NCBI GenBank assembly: GCA_030063045.1 | Contig: JAQSEB010000086.1 | Location: forward strand, 558,001-622,000 | From: Pratylenchus scribneri | Taxonomy: Eukaryota; Nematoda; Chromadorea; Rhabditida; Pratylenchidae | Direction of reading: 5' to 3' | DNA length: 64,000 nucleotides | Made by a program: the position numbers and the translations under genes | The notes under the pieces: generated by a model | What the model saw: only the letters and a program-made list of their open reading frames with translations | Database searches by the model: none | What the model was told of the DNA's origin: nothing | Shown: positions 41,301 through 53,300 of the stretch, in pieces | Position numbering within the stretch: position 1 is the first letter of the stretch | How the letters are laid out: every line of letters starts with the position of its first letter

Positions 41301-44300
41301 TCTGTTTTGGGGGAATTGGCCACTTCTTAAGTCAATGTCCATTCCATTGTGTCAATTTGCCCTACCAAAGATTGGGCTCCATTTCCTTCCGGTCTTTTTC
41401 CCCATCTGCCCCAATGTCCCTGAAATTTGCCTTTGGTTCCATTTCAACATATTCAATATTCATATTCATCCAATATTGACCAAAAATAAAAAGGAAAAAT
41501 GATTTGTTTTGAATTGGCACAAAAATGGAACGATACAGAGGAAAAAGCTTCGCGCAATGCCAAAATATTCCATCTGAGATTTATGGCCAAATTTCTATAA
41601 ATTTCTGGCCACAATTAGGACAAAACACAATGATTTAGCCAAACAAAATGTCCGCATGTTCCATTCATTTCCTTGCAAAACAATCAAAACAATGAATGGG
41701 AACATTGCCGGAATTTGTTGTATGCTTAGACTTTGGAGAAGAAGCAAATCCAATCAAATTGATGAATTGGAAGCCGACGACCACCTTTTTGTTGCTGGCC
41801 CCCAATCAAAAGGCAATTCAACAAAAACAATCCCATCCCAATCCAATCCAATTCATTCATTCCATTCAATCGAATCGCATCCTCCTCCGGTCCTCCCATT
41901 TCCTCCACCAAAACATAAATAAATTCCGTCCCAGACCAGAAAAAGCCCTCGCGGCTGCCAATTCTTCGGTTTTTTTGTTGTTTGCTGCCACCGCCGCTTA
42001 AACCGCCCTTTCCTCCCAAAATTGATTTATGTTTAACGAAGGCTGCCACACGAGCCCCCCAAAATTTGGCTGCCACCAAGATTAAAACATCACTTTTTGG
42101 TGTTTTTCACAACAAAAATTGTCCCCATAATAAGCCGACTAACAAAGCCGATTTTTATTTTTGCTCCGACCACCAAAATGTAATACCGAAGTTGAAAGCA
42201 ATATGAAAAATATTATATTTTGCTTTTTAATATTTATTCTTATTAAAATCATAAATAATAAATAGCCTTTCCTTTAATTGAAATTCAAAGATATCGATGA
42301 GAATGTCCTCAATTTTGACCACTATTTATGGCAATTAGAATGCAAAATGCAGGCATTTTTTTATAAAGAAACTTCCACTTATTAATTTGGCCAGAATATT
42401 GAGCATTTTTTAAAACTTTAAGAGCCCCTTAATAAAAGTAAAATTTCGACTTCATTCAAAAAAAAAGTGCCCTCAGAGAAACTGCTGAAATTATTTGCCA
42501 ATTTGTTTCCCCAAATTTTTTACCCACTAATTTTCCATTTCTATTTTGTCGATTATACCATTACCATACAATCCCATCCTTCCTTCCTTTCCTTCCCGCA
42601 TTCCATCCATTCTTTTATTATTTATTCATTTCCCCACTAATTCGATTAGTCCCCAGCAAATCTTGTTGCGCTTTTCCCTCTCGATTTGTTTTGCACAATC
42701 CACAAAACACGGGGGCGCATCTCGCGGAAATATTTCCGCCAACTTTCTTCCTTTCTTTTGATCGTCTCGCCGCCCCCAATTTACTGCCATTTGCTTCGAT
42801 AAATTCCCCTATCGAAAATAGGGTAAATTGATGAATTTGTTGCGGTCAATTTCACCCAAATTCCACCTGCTTTTTCTCTTTTCTTTGAATGAATCGGCCA
42901 AAATCATCATCGGTCTTTGTGGCCAATTCAATCTGATCAAATCGATCATCGCTTCGCTATCCAAGGGGAAAATGTCGACAGGGATACTTGAACTTTTCGG
43001 GGACAAGGGACAAATGAGGGGACAAGATCGCTTTGATTTGACCGCCAAGATGATTCGGGGTCGCCACCTTTATTTTCGATTAAAAGAAAATGATGTGGGA
43101 AATTCGTGGATCGAGAATTATTTTCAAGCCACCCTCCTCTCTATTTCCCCCTTTAATTTTGGCTAAACCAGGCAAATTTATTCAAGTACACCTTTGGCCT
43201 CCATTTTCCCCTTTTTCTTTGTCGCGCGCCATCCACTTGAATGAACCAACAAATCATGGCCAAGGGGATCGGCGCCCGTTGAAATGGCCAAACAAGTGGA
43301 TGGCTGGCCAACCGGCTGGCTGGCTTTGACTTGATGGATTGCATATCGAATGTGCGGGAAATTTGTATGGGACACAAATAATGGCTGCAATTGGCCGAAT
43401 AAAAGGAGGAAAGTAGAAAATCAATGTTAAAAATCCGTTAAAACTTCAAATACGACCTTTTTGAGTTTAAAATTTAAGCGATTAGAAAAATGTGGCCTAG
43501 AGCTTCTTTACCTTTTTTTGCCAATTTTTAGTTTCATATTCAGACCAAATTTAGCTAATTATCGAAGCTCATTTTTCCTTACTCTTTCCCCGTTCCTTCA
43601 AATTGATGAAGGCTTCCTTTCCAATCAAATCCATAATCACTTTTTTTTCATTACCTTCCTCCGGGGACAGGAAGCGGCTCTTTTATATGGATGGGTGCGC
43701 CTCTTTTTCGCGCATTCATTTAGCCTTCCATTCCTTCCCTCGCTTTTTAATTTTTTTTGGCATAAAATTGGTAGGCGAAAAATGGACAGATTTTGATCCT
43801 CCCTTTCGAGAATATTACATCGACTTTAAAAATATGCCAATGCTAATATCCTCCCTTTTTTCCATTGACCCAATTCCCTCGATTTTAAAATTTAAAGCTC
43901 CAAAAAATGATGTGACCAATACCAATAGCCAATATGCCGGTCATTTAAGATGGCATTTCAAAGATAAAAAAAAGGCCAAAAAGGCCAATTTAAATGTGCC
44001 AAAAAAGTGTCAAAATTCGTGCCAAATTGGCATCTCCCATTTTTCTAATGTTTTAGCCGTGCTTCCAAAATTGGATTGAATTGCAAAATTGGCTGCCCTC
44101 CAAATGCGTTGCCGCTTTTTGGCCAAAATTTTTGACCGCCGCCCACCCCCTTATTTCCAATTCCCGACGGAGTGCAAATTTGAGGGAAGGGGAAGCATAA
44201 AGGAGGCACACACAAATTCTATTGGCGCGGAATGAAGCAGGGGAATGGGCGAAGGGTCCATCAAAAAGGGCGATGGTGGCGGCAAAGGCGGCACCCAAAT

Positions 44301-47300
44301 ATAGGCTTATGGCACAAACGAAGGGGAAGGGGGCTGGCCATAATTCGGTTTGGCAACACGGAAAAGGGGGCCAACGAAGGAGAAAGAAAAGAAAAAAAGA
44401 GAAAGCCAGGGGCAAATTTTGGAGATTGACGGAAGGTCCGAAAAGAGGGGAAGGTGCCAATGCCAATGTGAGGCCCCAAGAGAGTGACCAAAGGGAAATA
44501 AGGCCCAAACTGGCCCTAAAGGGAAAGAAGGCCCAAAGGGGAAATGACCAAGCATTCGAAGAGGCCCCTTAAGGGAGAAAAGTCTTATATGGAAAAAATC
44601 CTTCACAAATCCAAGGGCATTTTTGCCTTATGATCCCACGGAAATATAGCAAAAAAGTTGAACACTATTAATAAGTTTGCCTCCTTTTATTATAATCAAG
44701 CAGCCCAACCTCTGAATTTGATAACAAAACCATTCAAAATAGGTTTAGCCCTTGATGTTGATGAGCTATTATAATTGACGGCAAGCTTGTTCCACTTTTA
44801 TTAAGCCCCAGGCTCTACAAATTTTTGCGCCAATTCTCAATTCCACCAGATTTTCCCACTTTTCATTTCCCAATGTTTATCATCGCGCTCCAACATAATA
44901 AAAAATGACTGGATTATATTCCCCGAATTGGCCCATTATTTCCAACCAATTCCATCGATTCTCTCCACAATTCCCTTCCACAATTTCCACCCGCTTTCCA
45001 TACAATTCGCCGCCGATTAAATAAATATTTTCCAATCCAAAATGTTTTTTTGTGTTATTTTCCCCAACAATTTTTGCAGCCTTCACAACCTCCATTCCCT
45101 GCTCCACTCGCCCATCGCCGATTTCTCTTCATCATTTTCACCTCCAATCCAACAAGAATATCATCAATTGGCCAATAACAACACCGAGGATGAATCATTT
45201 TGGTTGCCCCCACCAATGGCCATGATTTCAAAGGAAAAAACTTTGCCGCCTCCAGCAAATTTGCAGCAAGAAGAAAGGGAGAAGGTGAGTCAAATGGCCA
45301 CAAAGGGATTCCACTCCAAGGCCCCAACTATCTTTTTTCCTTCCATCGGGTCATCTTTGGGCTAAAATAGGACCAAAATGCAGGCAAAATGTCCCTTTGC
45401 TCTATGACTTTTATTTCCTCATTCCCTCTTTCTGATTTACATTCCGGAAAGAATTCTGATTTACATTCCGGAAAGAATTCTGATTTACATTCCGGAAAGA
45501 ATTCTGATTTTCATTCCGGAAAGAATTGTTCTGATTTTCATTCCGGAAAGAATTCTGATTTACATTCCGGAAAGAATTCTGATTTTTATTCTGGAAAGAA
45601 TTCTGATTTTCATTCCGGAAAGAATTCTGATTTTTATTCCGGAAACAATTCTGATTTTCATTCCGGAAAGAATTCTGATTTACATTCCGGAAAGAATTCT
45701 GATTTTTATTCCGGAATCTGATTTACATTCCGGAAAGAATTCTGATTTACATTCCGGAAAGAATTATGATTTTTATTCCGGAATCTGATTTACATTCCGG
45801 AAAGAATTCTGATTTTCATTCCGGAAAGAATTCTGATTTACATTCCGGAAATAATTCTGATTTTCATTCCGGAAAGAATTCTGATTTTCATTCCGGAAAG
45901 AATTCTGATTTTCATTCCGGAAAGAATTCTGATTTTCATTCCGGAAAGAATTCTGACTTACATTCCGGAAAGAATTCTGATTTTCATTCCGGAAAGAATT
46001 CTGATTTACATTCCGGAAAGAATTCTGATTTTCATTCCGGAAACAATTCTGATATTCATTCCGGAAAGAATTCTGATTTACATTCCGGAAAGAATTCTGA
46101 TTTTCATTCCGGAAACAATTCTGATTTTCATTCCGGAAAGAATTCTGATTTACATTCCGGAAAGAATTCTGATTTTCATCCCGGAAAGAATTCTGATTTT
46201 CATTCCGGAAAGAATTCTGATTTACATTCCGGAAAGAATTCTGATTTTCATTCCGGAAACAATTCTGATATTCATTCCGGAAAGAATTCTGATTTACATT
46301 CCGGAAAGAATTCTGATTTTCATTCCGGAAACAATTCTGATTTTCATTCCGGAAAGAATTCTGATTTACATTCCGGAAAGAATTCTGATTTTCATCCCGG
46401 AAAGAATTCTGATTTTCATTCCGGAAACAATTCTGATTTTCATTCCGGAAACAATTCTGATTTTCATCCCGGAAAGAATTCTGATTTTCATTCCGGAAAC
46501 AATTCTGATTTTCATTCCGGAAACAATTCTGATTTTCATTCCGGAAACAATTCTGATTTTCATTCCGGAAAGAATTCTGATTTACATTCCGGAAAGAATT
46601 CTGATTTTCATTCCGGAAACAATTCTGATTTTCATTCCGGAAAGAATTCTGATTTTCATTCCGGAAAGAATTCTGACTTACATTCCGGAAACAATTCTGA
46701 TATTCATTCCGGAAAGAATTCTGATTTACATTCCGGAAAGAATTCTGATTTTCATTCCGGAAACAATTCTGATTTTCATTCCGGAAACAATTCTGATTTT
46801 CATTCCGGAAAGAATTCTGACTTACATTCCGGAAAGAATTCTGATTTTCATTCCGGAAAGAATTCTGATTTACATTCCGGAAAGAATTCTGATTTTCATT
46901 CCGGAAACAATTCTGATATTCATTCCGGAAAGAATTCTGATTTACATTCCGGAAAGAATTCTGATTTTCATTCCGGAAACAATTCTGATTTTCATTCCGG
47001 AAAGAATTCTGATTTACATTCCGGAAAGAATTCTGATTTTCATCCCGGAAAGAATTCTGATTTTCATTCCGGAAAGAATTCTGATTTACATTCCGGAAAG
47101 AATTCTGATTTTCATTCCGGAAACAATTCTGATATTCATTCCGGAAAGAATTCTGATTTACATTCCGGAAAGAATTCTGATTTTCATTCCGGAAACAATT
47201 CTGATTTTCATTCCGGAAAGAATTCTGATTTACATTCCGGAAAGAATTCTGATTTTCATCCCGGAAAGAATTCTGATTTTCATTCCGGAAACAATTCTGA

Positions 47301-50300
47301 TTTTCATTCCGGAAACAATTCTGATTTTCATCCCGGAAAGAATTCTGATTTTCATTCCGGAAACAATTCTGATTTTCATTCCGGAAACAATTCTGATTTT
47401 CATTCCGGAAACAATTCTGATTTTCATTCCGGAAACAATTCTGATTTTCATTCCGGAAAGAATTCTGATTTTAATTCAGGAATGTCCATATTTGGTCGTC
47501 CAATTTTATATTTTACTTCGCTTCACCATTTTTTACTTTGTTTTTCTGCTGATTCACCCTCTCAAATGGAAAAAAGATGGAATAAAATATAAAAATTCCT
47601 CCTCCATAAGGACTCGTGTCCCCTAAAAATTTTATGACTTTTTGAATGGCTTTTTAGAAAAGCGGCTCTAGTGGTTTTTTATGGCCATCTTGGCCCTCCA
47701 CTCTGTGCGATCCTTCCATAAACACATTCATTCACATTCAAAACGTACAATAATATTTCACAAAAATTTCTTAGCGCATCTCTTTTCACACTTTTTTATT
47801 AGCAGAATTTTATGGCCATTCAATTTGAAATGGGTGGTCCTCCTTCTTTCCTTTGGGCAATTGAGCATCTGCATTGGTATTTTACCCATTCCTTAATGAA
47901 GCTAAAGTTTAATTTAGAAGGGGTAAATACCATTGAAAGGCATGAATTTACTCTATAAAATGGCTAGATTTATGAATTTCAAAAACATTTCGAGAAAAGA
48001 TGGCTTTAACTTTACCAATGCTCCTTCCCGATTATGGCGATTGCCTCGTTGACTATTGGCCAAAAGCTAATAAAAGTAATACTCAATCATCCTCATCCTA
48101 TTCCGATTGCATTGAGCAATCGATGCTTTCTCTAAATTGTAAATATCATTCATCTCTTTGCCAAATCCATTTTCCTCATTCAAATTTGATTCTCATTGAC
48201 TCATTTTCATTTCCATTTTAATTCAATACGCGCGATTCGGTTTCGCGCCGATCTCCTCACACCATATTTCCCCTTGTAAAAACATTTCGATTATTTGCTC
48301 ACTGAACAATGTAAACAAAACCCTAGCAAACATCCTATGCCCCCGACCAAATTGGCAGGATTGCCATTTTTCTCATCCCCCAAATTTCCTTTTTTGTATG
48401 TAAGGAAAAAATTTGCCTACTTTTTAAAAAGAAAAGGGAATAGGGGTATTGGCCATTTGGCCATTCGAGAATTTGTGCCACCGAAAAACGGATCCCCTCG
48501 TCCTTTTCGCCTTGTGTTTGTTGTTGGCTCGTTAGTGAAAATGAATGGAAGGGGGATCGTTTTGTCACCCCTTTAAGCAAAAATGGCCACTTGCCAAAAA
48601 TAGTAGGGCCCTTTTAGTTGCAAAAAATGTGATATGGCCCTTCAATAATAATAATAATATATATGGGAAGAACTTGAAATGTTAAAAAAATAAAAATTAT
48701 ATCAAAATACAGCCCATTTAAGGCCATATAATTTGGCCATAATTGGAATTTATAGGATTCAAAGCTTTTTTAGACACGATTTTTTTTAAATGGAGCTCAA
48801 TTTGATTTAATTATTTGGCTCTTTTCGATTTTTTCCCTCAAAAACTTATGGCTAAATTAATGCTAATTCTGCGGATAAATTAATAGACAGCCTGAAATTC
48901 CCTTTCAATGTTGGTGTGGTCACTTTCAAAGTACTCCTTCTTCAATTCACCCCAAAAAATAGGGCCAAAACAATTCCACGATTTTTTCATTCCACATCCA
49001 CACATCATTTTCCGATGAAATTAATTTTTAATGCTCCTAAACGGTGCTAGGTCATCTCCACAATTCAATATGGGCGTGTCCACAAATTCTGCAAATATAA
49101 GTTTTTGACTTCTATTAAATCAGCAATAGGTTTTAGACCCTACAAACCTTATAACAATTTGTAGATCTCATCGAGACGCATCGATTAGTATATATTTTGT
49201 CTTGGATTGTCCTAAACCACTTTGACCAAAAAAAGTCAACCAAAAGTATGAATTGTAAAGTTTCCCCCACATCAATTAATCTGGGATAAAAATCCATCCA
49301 AAATTTTTTTTTATTTCGAGAAAAAACAAAAATTTCCGAGGCCATCAACATCCATTTCGCCAATTCCTCTCCAATTAATCCGCTTTTTTTGTTGCTTTGG
49401 CCAATTCATCAAAAAATGGCTTCTTCCCATTTTCCTTCCCCTTTCCTCCAATCAGTCTCGCGATTCTTCCTTCCATTCAATCCATTTTCTTCTCTTTAGG
49501 TCCAATCATTCAATAATAGATTATATTGGGACATTCGCCTTTCCTTCCAGCCCCAAAAAATAGTACAAAATCTAAAAGAATAAGATGGATGGGCGGACGA
49601 AAAGTGGGTGAAAAGTATTTTGGAAGGATGGGCGAAAAATGGGTGCAAAATGAAAGAGGCGAAATGGAAAAATGGGTGTGGGTTGGACATTGTCCCCCGG
49701 AGGGAATATAGACGGACCCGGGCCCCCGACTGCTGGCAATAATCTCGGCCATTCCCGAGGGACGACTGCCAATAATCTGAGACATTATTTAGTCTAGAGA
49801 ACCGCTTGTAATACCCTTTTTTGTCCAATACATCTTTGCTTGACACGCGAGATGGCACGCCAAAAAACTGGCGACAATTTCCCTCAGGGATTGTTGTGTG
49901 AAAAAACCTTCAAAAAATGACCTAACGGATGGGTGAAGGCTGGACGCTGGAAGTTTCGGTTGGCAATAATCTTGGCCATTCCTGAGGGGCCGGCTGGCAA
50001 TAATCTTGGCCATTTCTGAGTTTCAGCTGGTGCCAATACACTTCCATCCATCTTTGTTCATTCATCCATTATTCTCGGTTCCACTCTTTGTCCATTTTCC
50101 CCCTTCAATTTTTTGCTTGTCACGCCAAATAGGAGATACCACACCAAAAATCTTGACGACACTTTCCTCCAGGGAATGGGCCAAAAAACTTTGCTAAAAA
50201 TGACCCCAACAAAATGAATGACCCACGAAAAAAGTAAAAATGGCCTTCGCCTTCTTATTTTTTAAAAAATTATTTTAGAGCAAATTTTTAAATTTTTTAC

Positions 50301-53300
50301 ATTAAAAGATGCGTAAAAAGTGGACACTTCCAAAGGAGAAAATTTTTAGCCCTGTCCAATTCTTTCTATTCGACCATTGGCCATTTCCTCTAAGCTTTCC
50401 CAAGATCAAAAAAAAAATTCAAAAATTTGAGGCGGTAAATCGCGTGTCCCTTTCCAATTTTCCCAACCTAACAATATTTCCGCCTATTTCGGACAATGCA
50501 AAAATTGGCCTTCTCCCAAAATGAACGACCATTCATTCCCCCCTTTCCCTTTCATTCTTTATTGTCCATTTTCCCCTCACTCAAATCAAAATGGCAATTT
50601 TTCATTCGCCTCGATTTTGGCCACATTTCCGGTTGAGCAATGGGCCTTCCTCTTCCGGGGAAAATGGACGAATTTTTCCTCAAAATTGTGGTGCCCCTTT
50701 TTCGAAACAACAAATTTTTGGGGTAGAGGCCACCGGCGAGAATGACTCAATTTCCACTCTCTCAATGGGAATCAATCAATTCTCTGCAATTGTCCCCCGA
50801 ATTTGGAGAGGGGATGTCCATATTTGAATATTAAATGGTCTCAAGGGAAAATGGTTTTTAAACTATGCTCTCATTTGTGCTAATTTTTCAGATTTGTCTG
50901 TTTTTTATTTATTTTTTACATTTTTTTCCCTCCGGGTCCGGGGCGCCATTTTTTGATCTAAATAAGGCTATTTTCAAAAAATAAACTCAAAATTCAAATC
51001 CCCAAAAGAAAAGGAGATGAAAATAATTATTAAAGCAAATTAGTCGGTTTTACTTCATTTTTAAAACAATTTTTGGTAAATGTATAATTTTTGACCATAA
51101 AATCTGAACCCCGGGGTAATCGGTAATTTAATTAATTAATTTGAAATTTATTGATGAGAGCCGTTTTTTAAAAAGCAAATTCTTCTTTTCTCATTCAAAT
51201 ATTTTTATTCGATTTAATCAGCCATGTGGCCACTGCCTCCATTCTCGCATATCCCCTTTTGCCTCAAACACAAAAACAATGGCATTCCCCTCCCTCATTG
51301 TTTCCCAATTCCCATTCAAATTCATTCCATCCAACATAATTCCCCCTTTTGCCATTTTTTGCCATTTTTTGCTGAACCCATTCACATTCGCCTCCTCAAT
51401 CACCGGCCCATCCTCCATCCAAAACCCAAACCCCCATTCATCATGGTCGCCGGAAATGTGAACATCTGGCACTCATTATGGCCTCCTCCCCTCCCATTGC
51501 AATTCAACTTTAGGAGGCACATCCCTTCCGATCGAGTTTTTTGTGATCCAATGGCGCCTGAGGGAATTATTTTGCGGCTTTCGTCGCCAAATTCCCCTTT
51601 ATATCCCCCAGAGATGGATGTCCGCGGGAAAATGTGTTGAAAAGAAATGGAAGGATAATCCCCCCATTGGAAAAAATGGGTAATTTTATTGGTCAATTGG
51701 ATAGACAAAAAAAAATTTAGAATTGATTCAAAAATGGAAATATTTTAATTCGTAAAAAAAAGAACACGTAAAGCCAAAATATTTATATGGTTTAAAAAGG
51801 TTTGTCCACACTCACAAAATAAATACCCGAATTGGATAGAGCTGGTCAAAACGCATTGAATGGTATATAATTTGTCATGCTTTGGTCAATAAGTAAAAGG
51901 TATTAAACGGTTTAAACCCATTTTGGTTTGGTCAACAATTAAAGGGGAATTAAACGGTTTAAACCCATTTTGGTTTGGTCAACAATTAAAGGGGAATTAA
52001 ACGGTTTAAACCCATTTTGGTTTGGTGAACAATTAAAGGGTATTAAACGGTTTAAACCTATTTTGGTTTTTGGTTCAAAACTAGATTAGAGTTGCTTAAA
52101 CCAAAGTCAAAACATAATTAAATGATTTTATGGGTCTAGAATAAATTTCTGATTCGGTCTTTTCGGCAATTTCAATAGTGTTCTGTTTTTTAACAAATAA
52201 TCAACAAAAGCCATTCCATTTCCTGTGTTGTTCTCTCATAAATTTTTCCCTTTACTTTGTAGATTTTTATTGGCCAAAGAATTCTTTCTTCCTTTCAGCT
52301 GCTTTTTCTCATAGAACTTGCCACGGGGAACAATAAGCCTTTTAAGGAAAAATATGCAATCGAGTGTCAACGGAAATGAAAGAAATGGAATATTCCGTCC
52401 ACCGACCACCTTCGACCCTGATAAATGATAAATTAATTCAAATTGATAACATCAAATTCAATAATATTAAATGGAATTTGTCCGCCACCGATCAAAGGGC
52501 ACCCAAATAAGAGAGTTTTGGTGTGGAAAAAATAATAATACGGAAATTTAATCTAACGATATTTATATTTCAATGCCTCTGGGCCATTCATTTGTCTATA
52601 ACTCAGTGAGGCATTGGCCAATTTAGGAAGGCGATATTTCATTCGAAAGCCCAAAGTGATCTCTAAAAAGTAGCTTATTTAAATTTTATTAAAGCAAAGT
52701 CCAAATTTCGGAAAATTTGAATGCATTAATCCCTAATACATTGAGGAAAAGCGGCTTATTCTACAAATTATTTTGACATTTCAAAAAATTAGTTAAGCCA
52801 TTTTTTAGCGGACATTTGTAGTTTTCAAATGGCATATCGCCTTCCTGAATTGGTTGCTTCCTTGTTGAGTTATGGCCAAAAGAATGGGCTAACTGCCACC
52901 AAACATCTTCGACCGATTATTTCACATTCCAATATTCACCACAAAATGATTACCCTTCCATTCCATTTCCATGTATTCAATTCACGTCATTTCATCCAAC
53001 CATTTCACCATTTTTGGTGCCCCCGCCGTTATTCCCGTCCACAATCGACCGGCGATCGTCGCCGCAATTATTATTATCAACGTGAATTGTGGTGGTGCAT
53101 TGCACAGTCAAAAGGGCGCGCTCAATGTCGACACATCGACCCACCGCCATTCCAATGCTTCCACCCAAATACAAAACGGGAGCAATCGCCACCACTTTTT
53201 ATTATGGAATGGAATTATTATTATTATTATTTGGTTGATTGGGAGCAATTCTGTTGTCGCCGTCGAAGAGGGGGTTAGGTTTTATTGCTTGTTTCCGAGC

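Larger units (their letters stand above)
35465..45079. other. Intron 1 of the MIG-10 gene (inferred), no nested gene recognised
   Basis: 9.6 kb of AT-rich DNA with MITEs at 36551, 38096 and 40787, a fold-back relic at 39225 and a half MITE at 44690. Several short open frames (for example 42828-43166 and 43603-44079) lack recognisable domains and flanking splice logic. Poly-C tracts lie near 37047 and 37289. Confidence 0.5.

Noticed and set aside
44222..44606. Lys/Arg/Gly-rich frame with antisense counterparts
   Set aside because: Purine-rich DNA with mutually exclusive frames on both strands and no recognisable domain.
45431..47481. CRISPR array
   Set aside because: Units are contiguous with no unique spacers, and the genome is eukaryotic.
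45766..47592. A 608-codon open frame of 8-residue repeats
   Set aside because: It is the 24-bp satellite read in one frame; the antisense strand is open over long stretches too, and the array lies in an intron.
51218..51708. Antisense frames with Gly/Met/Trp-rich content in MIG-10 intron 2
   Set aside because: Frame changes midway and no matching domain; could be a relic, but not supportable.
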